Position numbers and translations under genes: made by a program | Shown: in pieces, positions 17,099-25,731 of the stretch | How positions within the stretch are numbered: the stretch's first letter is position 1 | Layout of the letters: each line of letters opens with the position of its first letter | Source: Stenotrophomonas sp. 610A2 | GTDB lineage: Bacteria; Pseudomonadota; Gammaproteobacteria; Xanthomonadales; Xanthomonadaceae | Length of the DNA stretch: 64,000 nt | Assembly: GCF_030549615.1 (NCBI RefSeq) | Contig: NZ_CP130832.1 | Span: 2,976,001-3,040,000 of the forward strand | Reading direction: 5' to 3' | The notes under the pieces: model-generated | What the model saw: only the letters and a program-made list of their open reading frames with translations | Told to the model about the DNA's origin: nothing | The model's database searches: none

Positions 17099-19066
17099 AT
17101 GACTGAATCCAGCCCGCGTTTCGAGCACGAAGCCGACGCCACCGCCCGCTATTGGCACAACACCCCGCTCAATACGCTGCCGCCACCTGACATGGTCGGC
17201 AACTACCAGCGCTTCAAGCCTTTGCCTACCGAGGGGATACAGACGCGCAAGGCATGGATCGTCGGTGGTGGCATCGCCGGCATGGCGGCGGCGTTCTACC
17301 TGATCCGCGACGGCCATATGCCGGGTGAGAACATCACCATCATCGAAGGCGCCGGCATCGAGGGCGGCTCGCTGGACGGTGCCGGCAACCCCGAGGACGG
17401 TTACATCGTGCGCGGCGGCCGCGAGATGAACTGGAACTACGACAATCTCTGGGACATGTTCCAGGACGTGCCGGCACTGGAGCTGCCGGAAGGCTTCAGC
17501 GTGCTCGACGAATACCGGCTCGCCAACGACGCCGACCCCAACTGGTCCAAGTCGCGGTTGATGCACAAGCAGGGCCAGGTGCTGCCCGACTTCACCCGCT
17601 TCGGTCTGAACCGCAAGCAGCAATGGGAAGTGGTCAGCCTGCTGCTCAAGCGCAAGGATCAGCTCGATGACCTGACCATCGAGGATCATTTCAGCGAAGG
17701 CTTCCTGGCCAGCAATTTCTGGTTCCTGTTCCGCTCGATGTTCGCCTTCGAGAACTGGCACAGCCTGCTGGAGATGAAGCTCTACATGCATCGTTTCCTT
17801 GATGCCATCGACGGCTTCGGCGATATGTCCACGCTGGTGTTCCCCAAGTTCAACCAGTACGACACCTTCGTCACGCCGCTGATCAAGCTGCTGCGAGAAA
17901 AAGGTGTGCAGGTGAAGCTCGGCACGCAGGTGCTGGACATGGACTTCGATGTACAGGGCGAACAGCGCACCGTCACCGCCCTGCATACGCGTGACAGCAA
18001 TGGCGAAGGTCGACTCGCCGTCGCACCGCGTGACCTAGTAATCGCGCTGACCGGCTCGATGACCGAGGACACCGCCTACGGCGATCTGGACACCGTGCCA
18101 GTACTGAAGAAGCGCCACGGCGGCCCGGCCGAAGGCAGCAGCTGGGGCCTGTGGCGAAACCTTGCCAAGCACTCGCCGGTATTCGGCAAGCCTGACAAGT
18201 TCTGCGGTGACATCGATCGCTCGATGTGGGAGTCGGCCACCCTCACCTGCAAGCCGTCGCCGCTGGTGGACAAGCTGCGCGAGCTCTCGGTCAACGACCC
18301 GACATCAGGCCGCACCGCCACCGGCGGCATCATCACCTTCACCGATTCCAACTGGGTATTGAGCGTCACCATCAACCGCCAGCCGCATTTCCCCGGCCAG
18401 CCAAAGGACACGGTGGTGATGTGGGTATACGCGCTGCTGATGGACCAGCCTGGCAACTTCATCAAGAAGGCCATGCCCGAATGCACGGGACGCGAGATCG
18501 TGGCCGAGCTCTGCCATCACTTGGGCATTGCCGATCAGATCGACGCCATCATTCCGCATACCAAGGTGCGTCTGGCGTTGATGCCGTACATCACCGCCCA
18601 GTTCATGCCACGCGCGGCGGGCGACCGCCCGCACGTGGTGCCGGCCGGCAATACGAACCTGGCGCTGGTTGGCCAATTCGTTGAAACCGCCAACGACGTG
18701 GTGTTCACCATGGAAAGCTCGGTGCGCACCGCCCGCATCGCGGTCTACAGCCTGCTTGACCTGCCGAAACAGGTTCCCGATCTCAGCCCAACCCAGTACG
18801 ACATCCGCAACCTGCTCAAGGGTGCTCGCGCGTTGAACAACGGCGAGCCGTTCATCGGCGAACGCTTGTTGCACAAATTCCTGGGCGATACCTATTTCGC
18901 ACACATCCTGCCGCCGCTGCCCAGCAACGAAGGCGAGTCCACCCGCCGCGAGCGGCTTGAAGCGGAACTGGCTGGGCTAAAGGACAAGGGCGGCGCGGTA
19001 TTGCAGGGCTTCGCGCAATGGCTGGATCGTTTTGCGGGCCAGTTGCGCAAGCGTGGCGACGATTGA
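17099..19066 (+). CDS. ohyA: Oleate hydratase (FAD-dependent)
   Basis: A 655-residue fatty-acid hydratase that adds water to the cis-9 double bond of oleic or palmitoleic acid, giving 10-hydroxy acids. It has the myosin-cross-reactive antigen pattern: N-terminal [23 protein letters not shown]-binding [20 protein letters not shown], the substrate loop [15 protein letters not shown] followed by [15 protein letters not shown] (with the catalytic Glu region), and [15 protein letters not shown] near the end. ATG 17099 has TTGGAGA 8 bp upstream. A C-terminal extension after about residue 590 resembles that of longer family members. It probably detoxifies or modifies host- or diet-derived unsaturated fatty acids. 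Confidence 0.93.
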   Translation: MTESSPRFEHEADATARYWHNTPLNTLPPPDMVGNYQRFKPLPTEGIQTRKAWIVGGGIAGMAAAFYLIRDGHMPGENITIIEGAGIEGGSLDGAGNPEDGYIVRGGREMNWNYDNLWDMFQDVPALELPEGFSVLDEYRLANDADPNWSKSRLMHKQGQVLPDFTRFGLNRKQQWEVVSLLLKRKDQLDDLTIEDHFSEGFLASNFWFLFRSMFAFENWHSLLEMKLYMHRFLDAIDGFGDMSTLVFPKFNQYDTFVTPLIKLLREKGVQVKLGTQVLDMDFDVQGEQRTVTALHTRDSNGEGRLAVAPRDLVIALTGSMTEDTAYGDLDTVPVLKKRHGGPAEGSSWGLWRNLAKHSPVFGKPDKFCGDIDRSMWESATLTCKPSPLVDKLRELSVNDPTSGRTATGGIITFTDSNWVLSVTINRQPHFPGQPKDTVVMWVYALLMDQPGNFIKKAMPECTGREIVAELCHHLGIADQIDAIIPHTKVRLALMPYITAQFMPRAAGDRPHVVPAGNTNLALVGQFVETANDVVFTMESSVRTARIAVYSLLDLPKQVPDLSPTQYDIRNLLKGARALNNGEPFIGERLLHKFLGDTYFAHILPPLPSNEGESTRRERLEAELAGLKDKGGAVLQGFAQWLDRFAGQLRKRGDD

Positions 19067-19491
19067 ACACTGACAGAACGTTGCCGGACACATGGGTGTC
19101 CGGCAGCGGCCGCAAACCCCGACGAAGCCTTGTAGGAGCGGCGTAAGCCGCGAAGCATGCACCGCATCAGAAGCAAGCATCGCCGCGATCAGATGGTGTA
19201 TCGGCTTCGCGACTGACGTCGCTCCCACAAACCTGCACGTGGCCAGTCCAGGAGAAGGCCATTGCCGAGCATGGCTCGGCACTACGGCTGCCTGTTGTTG
19301 CGCGCTGGTCCAAGCTTTGTCCGTTTACGTACTGAACACTCTGAAAACACTTTCTTGCCATCGTTTGCACATCAATTAACCGCATCCGATTGCCGTGCGT
19401 TGAATCCGCGACGATTCACTGATCGATACAGGTTGGCGACGTTAGGGTTGATCCCGCGCCAGAAGCGCGATGAACCCGAAGGAGCAGACCA
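19067..19491. repeat. Intergenic stretch with hairpin, TIR element and SMAG palindrome
   Basis: No gene is supported. A perfect 9-bp hairpin (GCCGGACAC/GTGTCCGGC, 19083-19104) follows ohyA and may end its transcript although it lacks a T-run. A TIR element is bounded by 19131-19156 and the inverted arm 19203-19229. A SMAG palindrome lies at 19264-19285. The last 150 bp are AT-richer and should contain the promoter of the next gene. Confidence 0.65.
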
Positions 19492-19926
19492 ATGAACAAC
19501 CGACCGCTACGTACCGCTTTGATTGCAGCCGCACTGACATTGGCCGGCAGCGGCATCGCCCAGGCCCAGGATGCATTGACCGCGCCGCAGGTGCGCGCGC
19601 ACCTGGAGTCGCAAGGTTATACCGACATCAAGGACGTCAAGTTCGAGGACGGCATGTGGGAAGCGGATGCAACCAGTGCCGATGGCAAGAAGGTTGACGT
19701 GAAGCTGGACCCGCGCAATGGCACTGTTTACCCGGACAAGGCCGTGTCGCAGTTGGGTGAGGCGGATATCCGTGCGCAGCTTTCCAGCGCAGGCTATACC
19801 GGCGTGAGCGACGTGAAGCTGGATGACGGCATGTGGAAGGCCAAGGGCAGGACCGCCGGCGGCGAGAAGGTAGAGGTGCGCCTGGATCCGGCAACCGGCG
19901 CCGTGGTTGCACAGGAGAAGGAGTAA
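19492..19926 (+). CDS. Secreted PepSY-like protein with two tandem repeats
   Basis: A 144-residue protein with a Sec signal (cleavage near AQA-QDA, residue 25). The mature part is two copies of one PepSY-like unit: LTAPQVRAHLESQGYTDIKD...VDVKLDPRNGTVYP and LGEADIRAQLSSAGYTGVSD...VEVRLDPATGAVVA. Each has a helix (L-x3-GY), an EDGMW/DDGMW strand and a terminal LDP-x-G turn. PepSY domains are often periplasmic regulators of proteases or ligand-binding modules; the role here is unknown. AAGGAG precedes ATG 19492 by about 10 bp. Confidence 0.82.
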   Translation: MNNRPLRTALIAAALTLAGSGIAQAQDALTAPQVRAHLESQGYTDIKDVKFEDGMWEADATSADGKKVDVKLDPRNGTVYPDKAVSQLGEADIRAQLSSAGYTGVSDVKLDDGMWKAKGRTAGGEKVEVRLDPATGAVVAQEKE

Positions 19927-19932
19927 CAAACA

Positions 19933-20227
19933 CCCCTCCCCTTTGGCGTAGCCAAGGGGGAGGCCGGGAGGGGGTAGCTTCTGCTGTTGCTTGCAAGGCT
20001 TTAAACGCAAGAACCAAAGCTCAACAGCCAACCCCTCCCCAGCCCTTCCCTTGGCTTCGCCAAAGGAAGGGCAAGGCTGCATGCACCGCCCCTCCCCTTT
20101 GGCGCAGCCAAGGGGGAGGCTGGGAGGGGGTAGCTTTTGCTGTTGCTTGCAAGGCTTTAAACGCAAGAACCGATGCTCAACAAGCAACCCCTCCCCAGCC
20201 CTCCCCTTGGCTTCGCCAAAGGGAGGG
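19933..20227. repeat. Tandem duplication of a 139-bp palindromic element
   Basis: Two near-identical 139-bp units lie at 19933-20071 and 20089-20227 (period 156 bp). Each has a left CCCCTCCCCTTTGGCG hairpin, a centre containing TTGCTTGCAAGGCTTTAAAC, and a right CCCTTCCCTTGGCTTCGCC or CCCTCCCCTTGGCTTCGCC hairpin. The same end structures bound the element at 7483-7618, which has a different centre. No gene is present; the units fill the space between the convergent PepSY-like gene and puuC. Confidence 0.85.
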
Positions 20228-20233
20228 AGCGGA

Positions 20234-21736
20234 TCAGCCCTCCAGATTGATCCAGGTGGCCTTCATCTCGGTGTACTTGTCGAAGGCATGCAAGGACTTG
20301 TCGCGTCCATTGCCCGACTGCTTGTAACCACCGAACGGCGCTGTCATATCGCCGCCATCCCAGTAATTCACCCACACGCTGCCCGCACGCAGTCCACGCG
20401 CAACCCGATGCGCGCGCGAGACATCGCGCGTCCACACACCTGCAGCCAAGCCGTACTCGGTGTCATTGGCCAGCTGCAGCGCCTGCTGTTCACCGTCGAA
20501 CGCAATCACCGACAACACCGGCCCGAATATCTCTTCGCGTGCGATGCTCTGCTGCGGGCTCACTTCATCAAACACAGTAGGCTCGATATAACAACCGCCA
20601 GCAACGACTTCCGCACGCTTGCCGCCCAGCAACAGACGCGCACCTTCCTCGGTTCCCTTTCCTACGTAACCAAGCACACGCTGGGTCTGCGCCTCATCCA
20701 CCATCGCACCCATCGCCGCCTTCGGCTCGAACGGATGTGCGGGCTGCATGTGTCGGCCATGCTCGATGACCTTGGCGACGAATGCGTCCTTGATCGAGCG
20801 CTCCACCAGCAGGCGCGATCCTGCCGTGCATACCTCGCCCTGGTTGTAGAAGATCGCGCTCGCCGCCGCTTCGGACGCCTTGTCCAGATCGTGCGCATCG
20901 GCAAACACAATGTTCGGGCTCTTGCCGCCACACTCCATGTAAGCGCGTTTCATGTTCGACAGGCCCGCACATTGCAGCAAGCGCTTGCCGACCGCGGTGG
21001 AGCCGGTGAACACCAAACCGTCCACATCCATGTGCAGCGCCAAGGGCTCCCCCGCACCCTTGCCATTGCCGGGCACAACGTTGAACACGCCATCCGGCAC
21101 ACCTGCTTCACTGACCAGCTCAGCAAAGCGCAGGGCGCTCAGTGGCGACTTCTCGGAAGGCTTGAGCACCACCGAGTTACCGGCCGCCAATGCCGGTGCG
21201 ACTTTCCATGCCGCCATCAGCAGCGGGAAATTCCACGGGACGATCGCGCCGATCACGCCCAGTGGCTCGCGGGTGATCAAGCCCAGTTCGTTGGCACCGG
21301 TCGGTGCCACTTCGCCGTAGAGCTTGTCCACCGCCTCCGCCGTCCACTGGATGCAGCGGACCACACCACCGATATCGACCCGCCGCGCCTGCGCCACCGG
21401 CTTGCCCATATCCAGGGTTTCCAGCAAGGCCAGTTCATCGGCGTGCGCCTCCACCAGGACTGCCAGCTTCAGCAATACCTGCTTGCGCTTGGCCGGCTTC
21501 AACCCGGCCCAATGCCCGGCAGTGAAACTGCGTCGCGCCGCCGCTACGGCATGATCGATGTCGATCTGGCCGCCATCGGCAATCTGCCCCAGCACACGCC
21601 CGTCAATCGGGCTGACGCAGTCAAACGTGGCTCCTGATGCGGCATCCACGTACTGGCCATTTATGAACGCGCGGGTGCGCAGTGACAGACTGTCGGCAAG
21701 CGTCTGCCACTGTTCACGGATCTGGGGACTGTTCAT
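20234..21736 (-). CDS. puuC: Gamma-glutamyl-aminobutyraldehyde dehydrogenase (PuuC-like)
   Basis: A 500-residue NAD(P)-dependent aldehyde dehydrogenase. The NAD site (GVIGAIVPWNFPLLMAAWK), general base region (MECGGKSPNIVFADAHDLD), catalytic Cys (QGEVCTAGSRLLVERS) and C-terminal PFGGYKQSGNGRDKS are intact, and length and pattern match PuuC. It would oxidise gamma-glutamyl-aminobutyraldehyde to gamma-glutamyl-GABA, the step between PuuB and PuuD, although it lies about 7.5 kb from puuB. ATG 21736 is preceded by GGGAAG at a good distance; the frame extends to 21808 without similarity. A general betaine- or other aldehyde dehydrogenase is the main alternative. Confidence 0.85.
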   Translation of the reverse strand: MNSPQIREQWQTLADSLSLRTRAFINGQYVDAASGATFDCVSPIDGRVLGQIADGGQIDIDHAVAAARRSFTAGHWAGLKPAKRKQVLLKLAVLVEAHADELALLETLDMGKPVAQARRVDIGGVVRCIQWTAEAVDKLYGEVAPTGANELGLITREPLGVIGAIVPWNFPLLMAAWKVAPALAAGNSVVLKPSEKSPLSALRFAELVSEAGVPDGVFNVVPGNGKGAGEPLALHMDVDGLVFTGSTAVGKRLLQCAGLSNMKRAYMECGGKSPNIVFADAHDLDKASEAAASAIFYNQGEVCTAGSRLLVERSIKDAFVAKVIEHGRHMQPAHPFEPKAAMGAMVDEAQTQRVLGYVGKGTEEGARLLLGGKRAEVVAGGCYIEPTVFDEVSPQQSIAREEIFGPVLSVIAFDGEQQALQLANDTEYGLAAGVWTRDVSRAHRVARGLRAGSVWVNYWDGGDMTAPFGGYKQSGNGRDKSLHAFDKYTEMKATWINLEG

Positions 21737-21892
21737 GTGGTTCTTCCCGTTGACGAAGGCTTTGCTACTGGGCGTCATGGTACGCCGGCCACCGTAGGGC
21801 ACCGACACGGACCTGTTATTTTCGACAAATACAAGGGTTGGCCGCGGCCCCTGCGGGCTTCACAATGCCGCTCCACGTTTCTGGCAGCGCTC

Positions 21893-22774
21893 ATGGACAT
21901 CATCGTCAACGAAGAACTCAAGGCCTATATCGATCCGCTCACGCAGGACGAGCACGACGCGCTGGAGCGCAGTCTGCTGGCCGAGGGCTGCCGCGACGCG
22001 CTGGTGCTGTGGGGCGATGTGCTGATCGACGGCCACAACCGTTACGGCATCTGCTCCAAGCACGGGATCCCGTTCAACACCGTGCAGAACACCCGTTTCA
22101 AGTCGATGGACGACGTTCATCTGTGGATGATCGAGCAGCACCTTGGCCGTCGCAGCGTGTCCGACTACCAGCGTGGCGTGCTCGCCCTGCGCAAGCGCGA
22201 CATCCTCGAAACCCGTCGCCGCGCCGAGCAGGAACAACTGCGCCGCGAGAGCGAAGGTGAGGCAGGGCCGAGCGCTACCGCCGACAACGACAGCCCGCCG
22301 TGGGACCCGGCGCCCAAGCTGTCCAAGGCCGACCTGGCCCGCGAAGCCAAGCTCAGCCCCAGCCAGGTGACGATGATCGAGAAGATCCACGACCATGCCA
22401 CCGCCGAGGTGATCGAGGCGATGCGCGTGGGCGCAATCTCTCTCAGCGCCGCCGCCACCGTGGCCAGCCTGCCTGAAGACGAGCAGCGCGCAGCGGCGCG
22501 TGGTGGCAAGGACGAACTGAAGCAGGCCGCCAAGCGCGTGCGCGATGCCAAGCGCAAGCCCAAGGCTGCTCGCGAGGATGCAGATGACGAGGCACAGCCG
22601 CTTAGCATGGCCGAAGCCGACGGCTTGGACGGCAACGTCGACAGCGCCGAGGTGCAGGCCCTGCGCCAGCGTGTGGCCTCACTCACCGCCGAGAACCAGG
22701 CCCTGCGCATGGAACTGGATGCCCTGCGCGCACGCATGCTGGCCGCCCAGGCAGAAGAACCCATCGACGCTTGA
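21893..22774 (+). CDS. Solitary ParB/Spo0J-N-domain protein (plasmid partition/replication-related)
   Basis: A 293-residue protein. The N terminus (about 1-100) has the ParB nucleotide-binding/nuclease-like pattern, with LVLWGDVLIDGHNRYGICSK covering the box-I/II area. A helix-turn-helix-like stretch follows (LSKADLAREAKLSPSQVTMI), then SLSAAATVASLP, a highly charged Lys/Arg/Asp region and a C-terminal Leu-zipper-like coiled coil (VQALRQRVASLTAENQALRM). No parA is adjacent, so it is unlikely to be the chromosomal partition protein; a DNA-binding regulator is an option. ATG 21893 is chosen because the frame upstream overlaps the divergent puuC. Confidence 0.75.
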   Translation: MDIIVNEELKAYIDPLTQDEHDALERSLLAEGCRDALVLWGDVLIDGHNRYGICSKHGIPFNTVQNTRFKSMDDVHLWMIEQHLGRRSVSDYQRGVLALRKRDILETRRRAEQEQLRRESEGEAGPSATADNDSPPWDPAPKLSKADLAREAKLSPSQVTMIEKIHDHATAEVIEAMRVGAISLSAAATVASLPEDEQRAAARGGKDELKQAAKRVRDAKRKPKAAREDADDEAQPLSMAEADGLDGNVDSAEVQALRQRVASLTAENQALRMELDALRARMLAAQAEEPIDA

Positions 22775-22825
22775 TTGCACTGAGCCCGCACCCTAGGCTG
22801 CGGTCATCCACGCAAGGAGCATGTG

Positions 22826-23470
22826 ATGGCCTCGGCCTCTCCCGAACTTGAAACCTTTGTCCGCGACGCCTTGATGCGCGGACACAGCCGTCAGCAGGTC
22901 AGCAGCGCGCTGCTGGCCGCAGGCTGGAGCGAACAGCAGATCAGCGGCGTCCTCGACGGCTGGGCCGAGGTGGACTTCCCGCTGCCGGTGCCGCGCCCCC
23001 GCGCTTCCTTGTCTGCACGCGAAGCCTTCGCCTATCTGGTGTTGTTCAGCACGCTGTATTTCTTCGCATGGAACCTGGGCAGCCTCCTGTTCCAGTTGAT
23101 CCAGTACGCCCTGCCTGACCCCGCCGATCCCGATTGGCAACTGGTGCGACTCAGCGGCGACATCCGCTGGGCGATCTCGGCACTGGTGATCGCCTTCCCG
23201 GTGTTCGTCTTCGCCGCTCACCGCGTCAGCCGCGACGTGGACAGGCATCCGATCAAACGGCTGTCGCCGGTGCGCCGCTGGTTGACCTATCTGACCCTGT
23301 TCGTCGCTGCCACCGTGTTGATCGGCGACCTTACTGCATTGGTCTTCAATCTGCTCGGTGGCGACCTCAGCCTGCGCTTCGTGCTGAAGGTGCTGGTGGT
23401 TGGCGTCATCGCCGGCACCGTGTTCGGTTACTACCTGTGGGACCTGCGCCAAGAGGAGGTCGAGTCATGA
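22826..23470 (+). CDS. DUF5671-type integral membrane protein
   Basis: A 214-residue inner-membrane protein. Residues 1-45 form a small helical domain (FVRDALMRGHSRQQVSSAL...GWSEQQISGVLDGW) typical of an SHOCT/UBA-like N-terminal module. After a Pro-rich linker there are four predicted helices (about 65-90, 108-128, 147-170, 180-202), matching the DUF5671 layout. AAGGAG 6 bp upstream supports ATG 22826. The stop overlaps the next ATG by 4 bp. Function unknown. Confidence 0.8.
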   Translation: MASASPELETFVRDALMRGHSRQQVSSALLAAGWSEQQISGVLDGWAEVDFPLPVPRPRASLSAREAFAYLVLFSTLYFFAWNLGSLLFQLIQYALPDPADPDWQLVRLSGDIRWAISALVIAFPVFVFAAHRVSRDVDRHPIKRLSPVRRWLTYLTLFVAATVLIGDLTALVFNLLGGDLSLRFVLKVLVVGVIAGTVFGYYLWDLRQEEVES

Positions 23471-23895
23471 GCCGCACTGCTTGGGGCACCCGCGTACTTT
23501 GGGCGACCGGCATCGTCACTGCAGCAGCCATCGCAGCCGGTGTCTGGGTCATCGATTCGCCATCACAGCAGCGGCTCAAGCGACTCGACGATGCGCGCGT
23601 ATCGCATCTGCGCACGCTGGAGATCGCAGCCGGCAATTACTGGCGCGAGAACGACGCCTTGCCCCCCAACATCCTCGCCCTCGCCGCACAGCCCGGCATG
23701 ATCCTGACCTACAAGGACCCTGCAGGTGGACCCGACTACAGCTACCGCAGCCTGGACGCCACCCACTACGAGCTGTGCGCACAGTTCGACACCAGTACCG
23801 CCGAGCCGCCACAGCGTGGCTTGAACAGCGAATGGGCACACCCTGCGGGCAACCATTGCTTCCGCCGGGCGGTGAGCGCAAAGGACAGCGAGTAA
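23467..23895 (+). CDS. Small membrane-anchored, pseudopilin-like protein of unknown function
   Basis: A 142-residue protein with one N-terminal helix (about 8-28) and a periplasmic domain. The domain starts with a helix (RVSHLRTLEIAAGNYWRENDALPPNILALA) that resembles the first part of small pilin-like or competence-type proteins and contains two cysteines (C in YELCAQF and NHCFRR) that may form a disulfide. No prepilin peptidase site is visible. It is coupled by an ATGA overlap to the DUF5671 gene and followed after 3 bp by the DUF445 gene, so the three make one operon. Confidence 0.72.
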   Translation: MSRTAWGTRVLWATGIVTAAAIAAGVWVIDSPSQQRLKRLDDARVSHLRTLEIAAGNYWRENDALPPNILALAAQPGMILTYKDPAGGPDYSYRSLDATHYELCAQFDTSTAEPPQRGLNSEWAHPAGNHCFRRAVSAKDSE

Positions 23896-23898
23896 GCC

Positions 23899-25185
23899 GT
23901 GGCCCCGCAGGACGATCCGCGCCGCGCGCAGTTGCGCCGCCTCAAGCTGTACGCGGTGGCAATGCTGCTGGCGATGCTGGCAGGCTTCGTCGTCAGCCAC
24001 ATCAACGGCGAACGCGGTATCTGGGCGTGGGTTGGTGCCTTCTGTGAGGCGGCTACCGTTGGCGCGCTCGCCGACTGGTTTGCCGTGGTGGCACTGTTCC
24101 GGCGGCCACTGAACCTGCCGATTCCGCATACCGCCATCATCCCGCGCAACAAGGAACGCATCGCCGACAGCCTTGCAGTCTTCGTTCGCGATCACTTCCT
24201 GGAACCGGAAGCGCTGCTGGCCAAGCTGAAGGTATTCGACCCGGCCACCCGCCTGGGCGAATGGCTGGCACAACCGGCGCAGGCCAGGATGCTGGCAGGC
24301 ATGGCGCGTGGCTGGGCGGTGCAGGCACTGGACCTGCTCGACGAAGCTGCCGTGCGCCGTTCCATCCAGGGCTTCGTCGTTGCCCAGTTGCGGCAGTGGA
24401 ACGCAGCAGGAACCGCGGGTGAGCTGCTGGGCCTCCTTACCGCTGACAACCGCCATCAGCGCGTGCTCGATGAAGGCCTCACCCGCGTCGCCCACTGGCT
24501 GGACAATGACAAGGTGCGGCAACAGGCTTCGGCCTTGATCGTGCGCTATATCCGCAAGGAATGGCCGAAGCTGGCCAGCACCGTGGACTGGGTCAAGCCC
24601 ATCGATGAGATCGGCGATTCACTGGCCGACCGGCTTGCACGTGCGGGACTGGAAGAGCTGCAGGCCATCCTCTCGCAGCCGGAGCATCCGCTGCGCCAGG
24701 ACTACGCTGCATGGATCGCCGATTACATCCGCCGCCTGCGCGAAGATCCCGCCTTGGCCGCGAAAGTCGACGCGCTGAAGCAGCAGGTGATCGATCACCC
24801 GGCGGTGCAGGAATACGTGCAGGGTTTGTGGCAGCGCGTGCATGACTATCTGCGCACGGATCTGTCCCGCGAAGATTCGGTGCTGGCCGGTCATCTTGAA
24901 CGCAGCCTGGGCAAGCTGGGCACCAGCATCGGCAACGATCCGGCCCTGCGCGACGCCTTGAACCAGCACATGCTGGCGGGCGCCGAAAAGCTGACCAATC
25001 GCCTGCGCAGCGGCGTCACCAGCCATATCGCGCAGACCGTGAAGGCATGGGACGAGAAGAAGCTGGTCGAACAGCTGGAGCTCAGCGTCGGCCGCGACCT
25101 GCAGTACATCCGCTACAACGGCACCTTGGTAGGCGGCCTGATCGGCCTGTTGTTGCATGCACTGACCGGCTGGCTGAAGTTCTGA
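23899..25185 (+). CDS. DUF445 family inner-membrane protein (YjiN type)
   Basis: A 428-residue protein with the DUF445 layout: an N-terminal helix pair (LYAVAMLLAMLAGFVVSH and the block GAFCEAATVGALADWFAVVALF), the conserved RRPLNLPIPHTAIIPRNK, a long helical middle domain, and a final membrane helix (GGLIGLLLHALTGW). The GTG start at 23899 follows the previous stop by 3 bp. The family is inner-membrane and of unknown function (E. coli YjiN). Confidence 0.87.
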   Translation: MAPQDDPRRAQLRRLKLYAVAMLLAMLAGFVVSHINGERGIWAWVGAFCEAATVGALADWFAVVALFRRPLNLPIPHTAIIPRNKERIADSLAVFVRDHFLEPEALLAKLKVFDPATRLGEWLAQPAQARMLAGMARGWAVQALDLLDEAAVRRSIQGFVVAQLRQWNAAGTAGELLGLLTADNRHQRVLDEGLTRVAHWLDNDKVRQQASALIVRYIRKEWPKLASTVDWVKPIDEIGDSLADRLARAGLEELQAILSQPEHPLRQDYAAWIADYIRRLREDPALAAKVDALKQQVIDHPAVQEYVQGLWQRVHDYLRTDLSREDSVLAGHLERSLGKLGTSIGNDPALRDALNQHMLAGAEKLTNRLRSGVTSHIAQTVKAWDEKKLVEQLELSVGRDLQYIRYNGTLVGGLIGLLLHALTGWLKF

Positions 25186-25483
25186 CGGAACGGCTTGTAG
25201 GAGCGGCGTAAGCCGCGAAGCTGGCACCCCATGTGGCCGATGTAAGTCCTGCAATCCGCACAAGCCAAGCGCATTTCCGGATCGCAAGCGAAGCAGTGAT
25301 TTGACTGCACACGAGCTTCGCGGCTTACGCCGCTCCTACAAATACTCTAGGACCGGCTTTCAAAGCACTTTCCACGATACCCAGCACCATCCATGGATGG
25401 CATCAAGAGAGCAGTTTCTTTGCGGAAACATCGCACCGCAGAAAGTTCAACAGTTTCAAAAGACAATTTAGCTTGCCCTCACA
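25186..25483. repeat. Gene-free stretch with one TIR-bounded element
   Basis: The arms TGTAGGAGCGGCGTAAGCC (25196-25221) and the inverted copy (25314-25340) enclose a 92-bp centre. The remaining 140 bp to the Fur-like box are unusually AT-rich for this genome (for example 25435-25470) and form the upstream part of the siderophore-receptor promoter. No gene is seen. Confidence 0.65.
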
Positions 25484-25502
25484 AATAAGAATGGTTATCG
25501 TT
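25473..25502 (+). promoter_or_regulatory. Fur-like box overlapping a sigma-70-like promoter
   Basis: The complement of 25484-25502 reads AACGATAACCATTCTTATT, close to the Fur consensus (GATAAT repeats, here GATAAC-CATTCT-TATT). It overlaps a possible promoter: TTGCCC at 25473-25478, 17-bp spacer, TATCGT at 25496-25501. The next gene encodes a siderophore receptor, so iron repression is expected. The leader from here to the ATG is about 230 nt. Confidence 0.7.
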
Positions 25503-25731
25503 ACGAACTAGGCCGTACGCCCAGCCCCTCGCGGCAGCGATGCACAGCATCCACCCGCCAAGCCCCGTGTACCCCGATAGATACCAAGCCGCGCGACGCC
25601 AATGAGCGGACGCGCTGCGCATGCGGGCAGCACGCGGGAAACCTCTTCCGGCACCTCACACGCCAGTCGTGTGGCGGCGCCGTGGGCACTCCTCTGTTGG
25701 TCGCACCACTTTCGCCACTCAGGAAACGCCG

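Noticed and set aside
19083..19104. Intrinsic terminator after ohyA
   Set aside because: The 9-bp hairpin is perfect but no T-run follows on either side, so I list it only within the gap description.
19991..21637. 548-codon plus-strand frame
   Set aside because: It runs through the tandem repeat and then antisense to puuC; composition is that of a shadow frame.
21893..22774. Chromosomal ParB of the partition system
   Set aside because: No parA or parS-like sequence is adjacent and the protein is diverged in the C-terminal half, so only a ParB-N-domain assignment is supported.
25505..25731. Small minus-strand gene upstream of the siderophore receptor
   Set aside because: The frames there lack a ribosome site and known domain and overlap the expected leader of the receptor mRNA.
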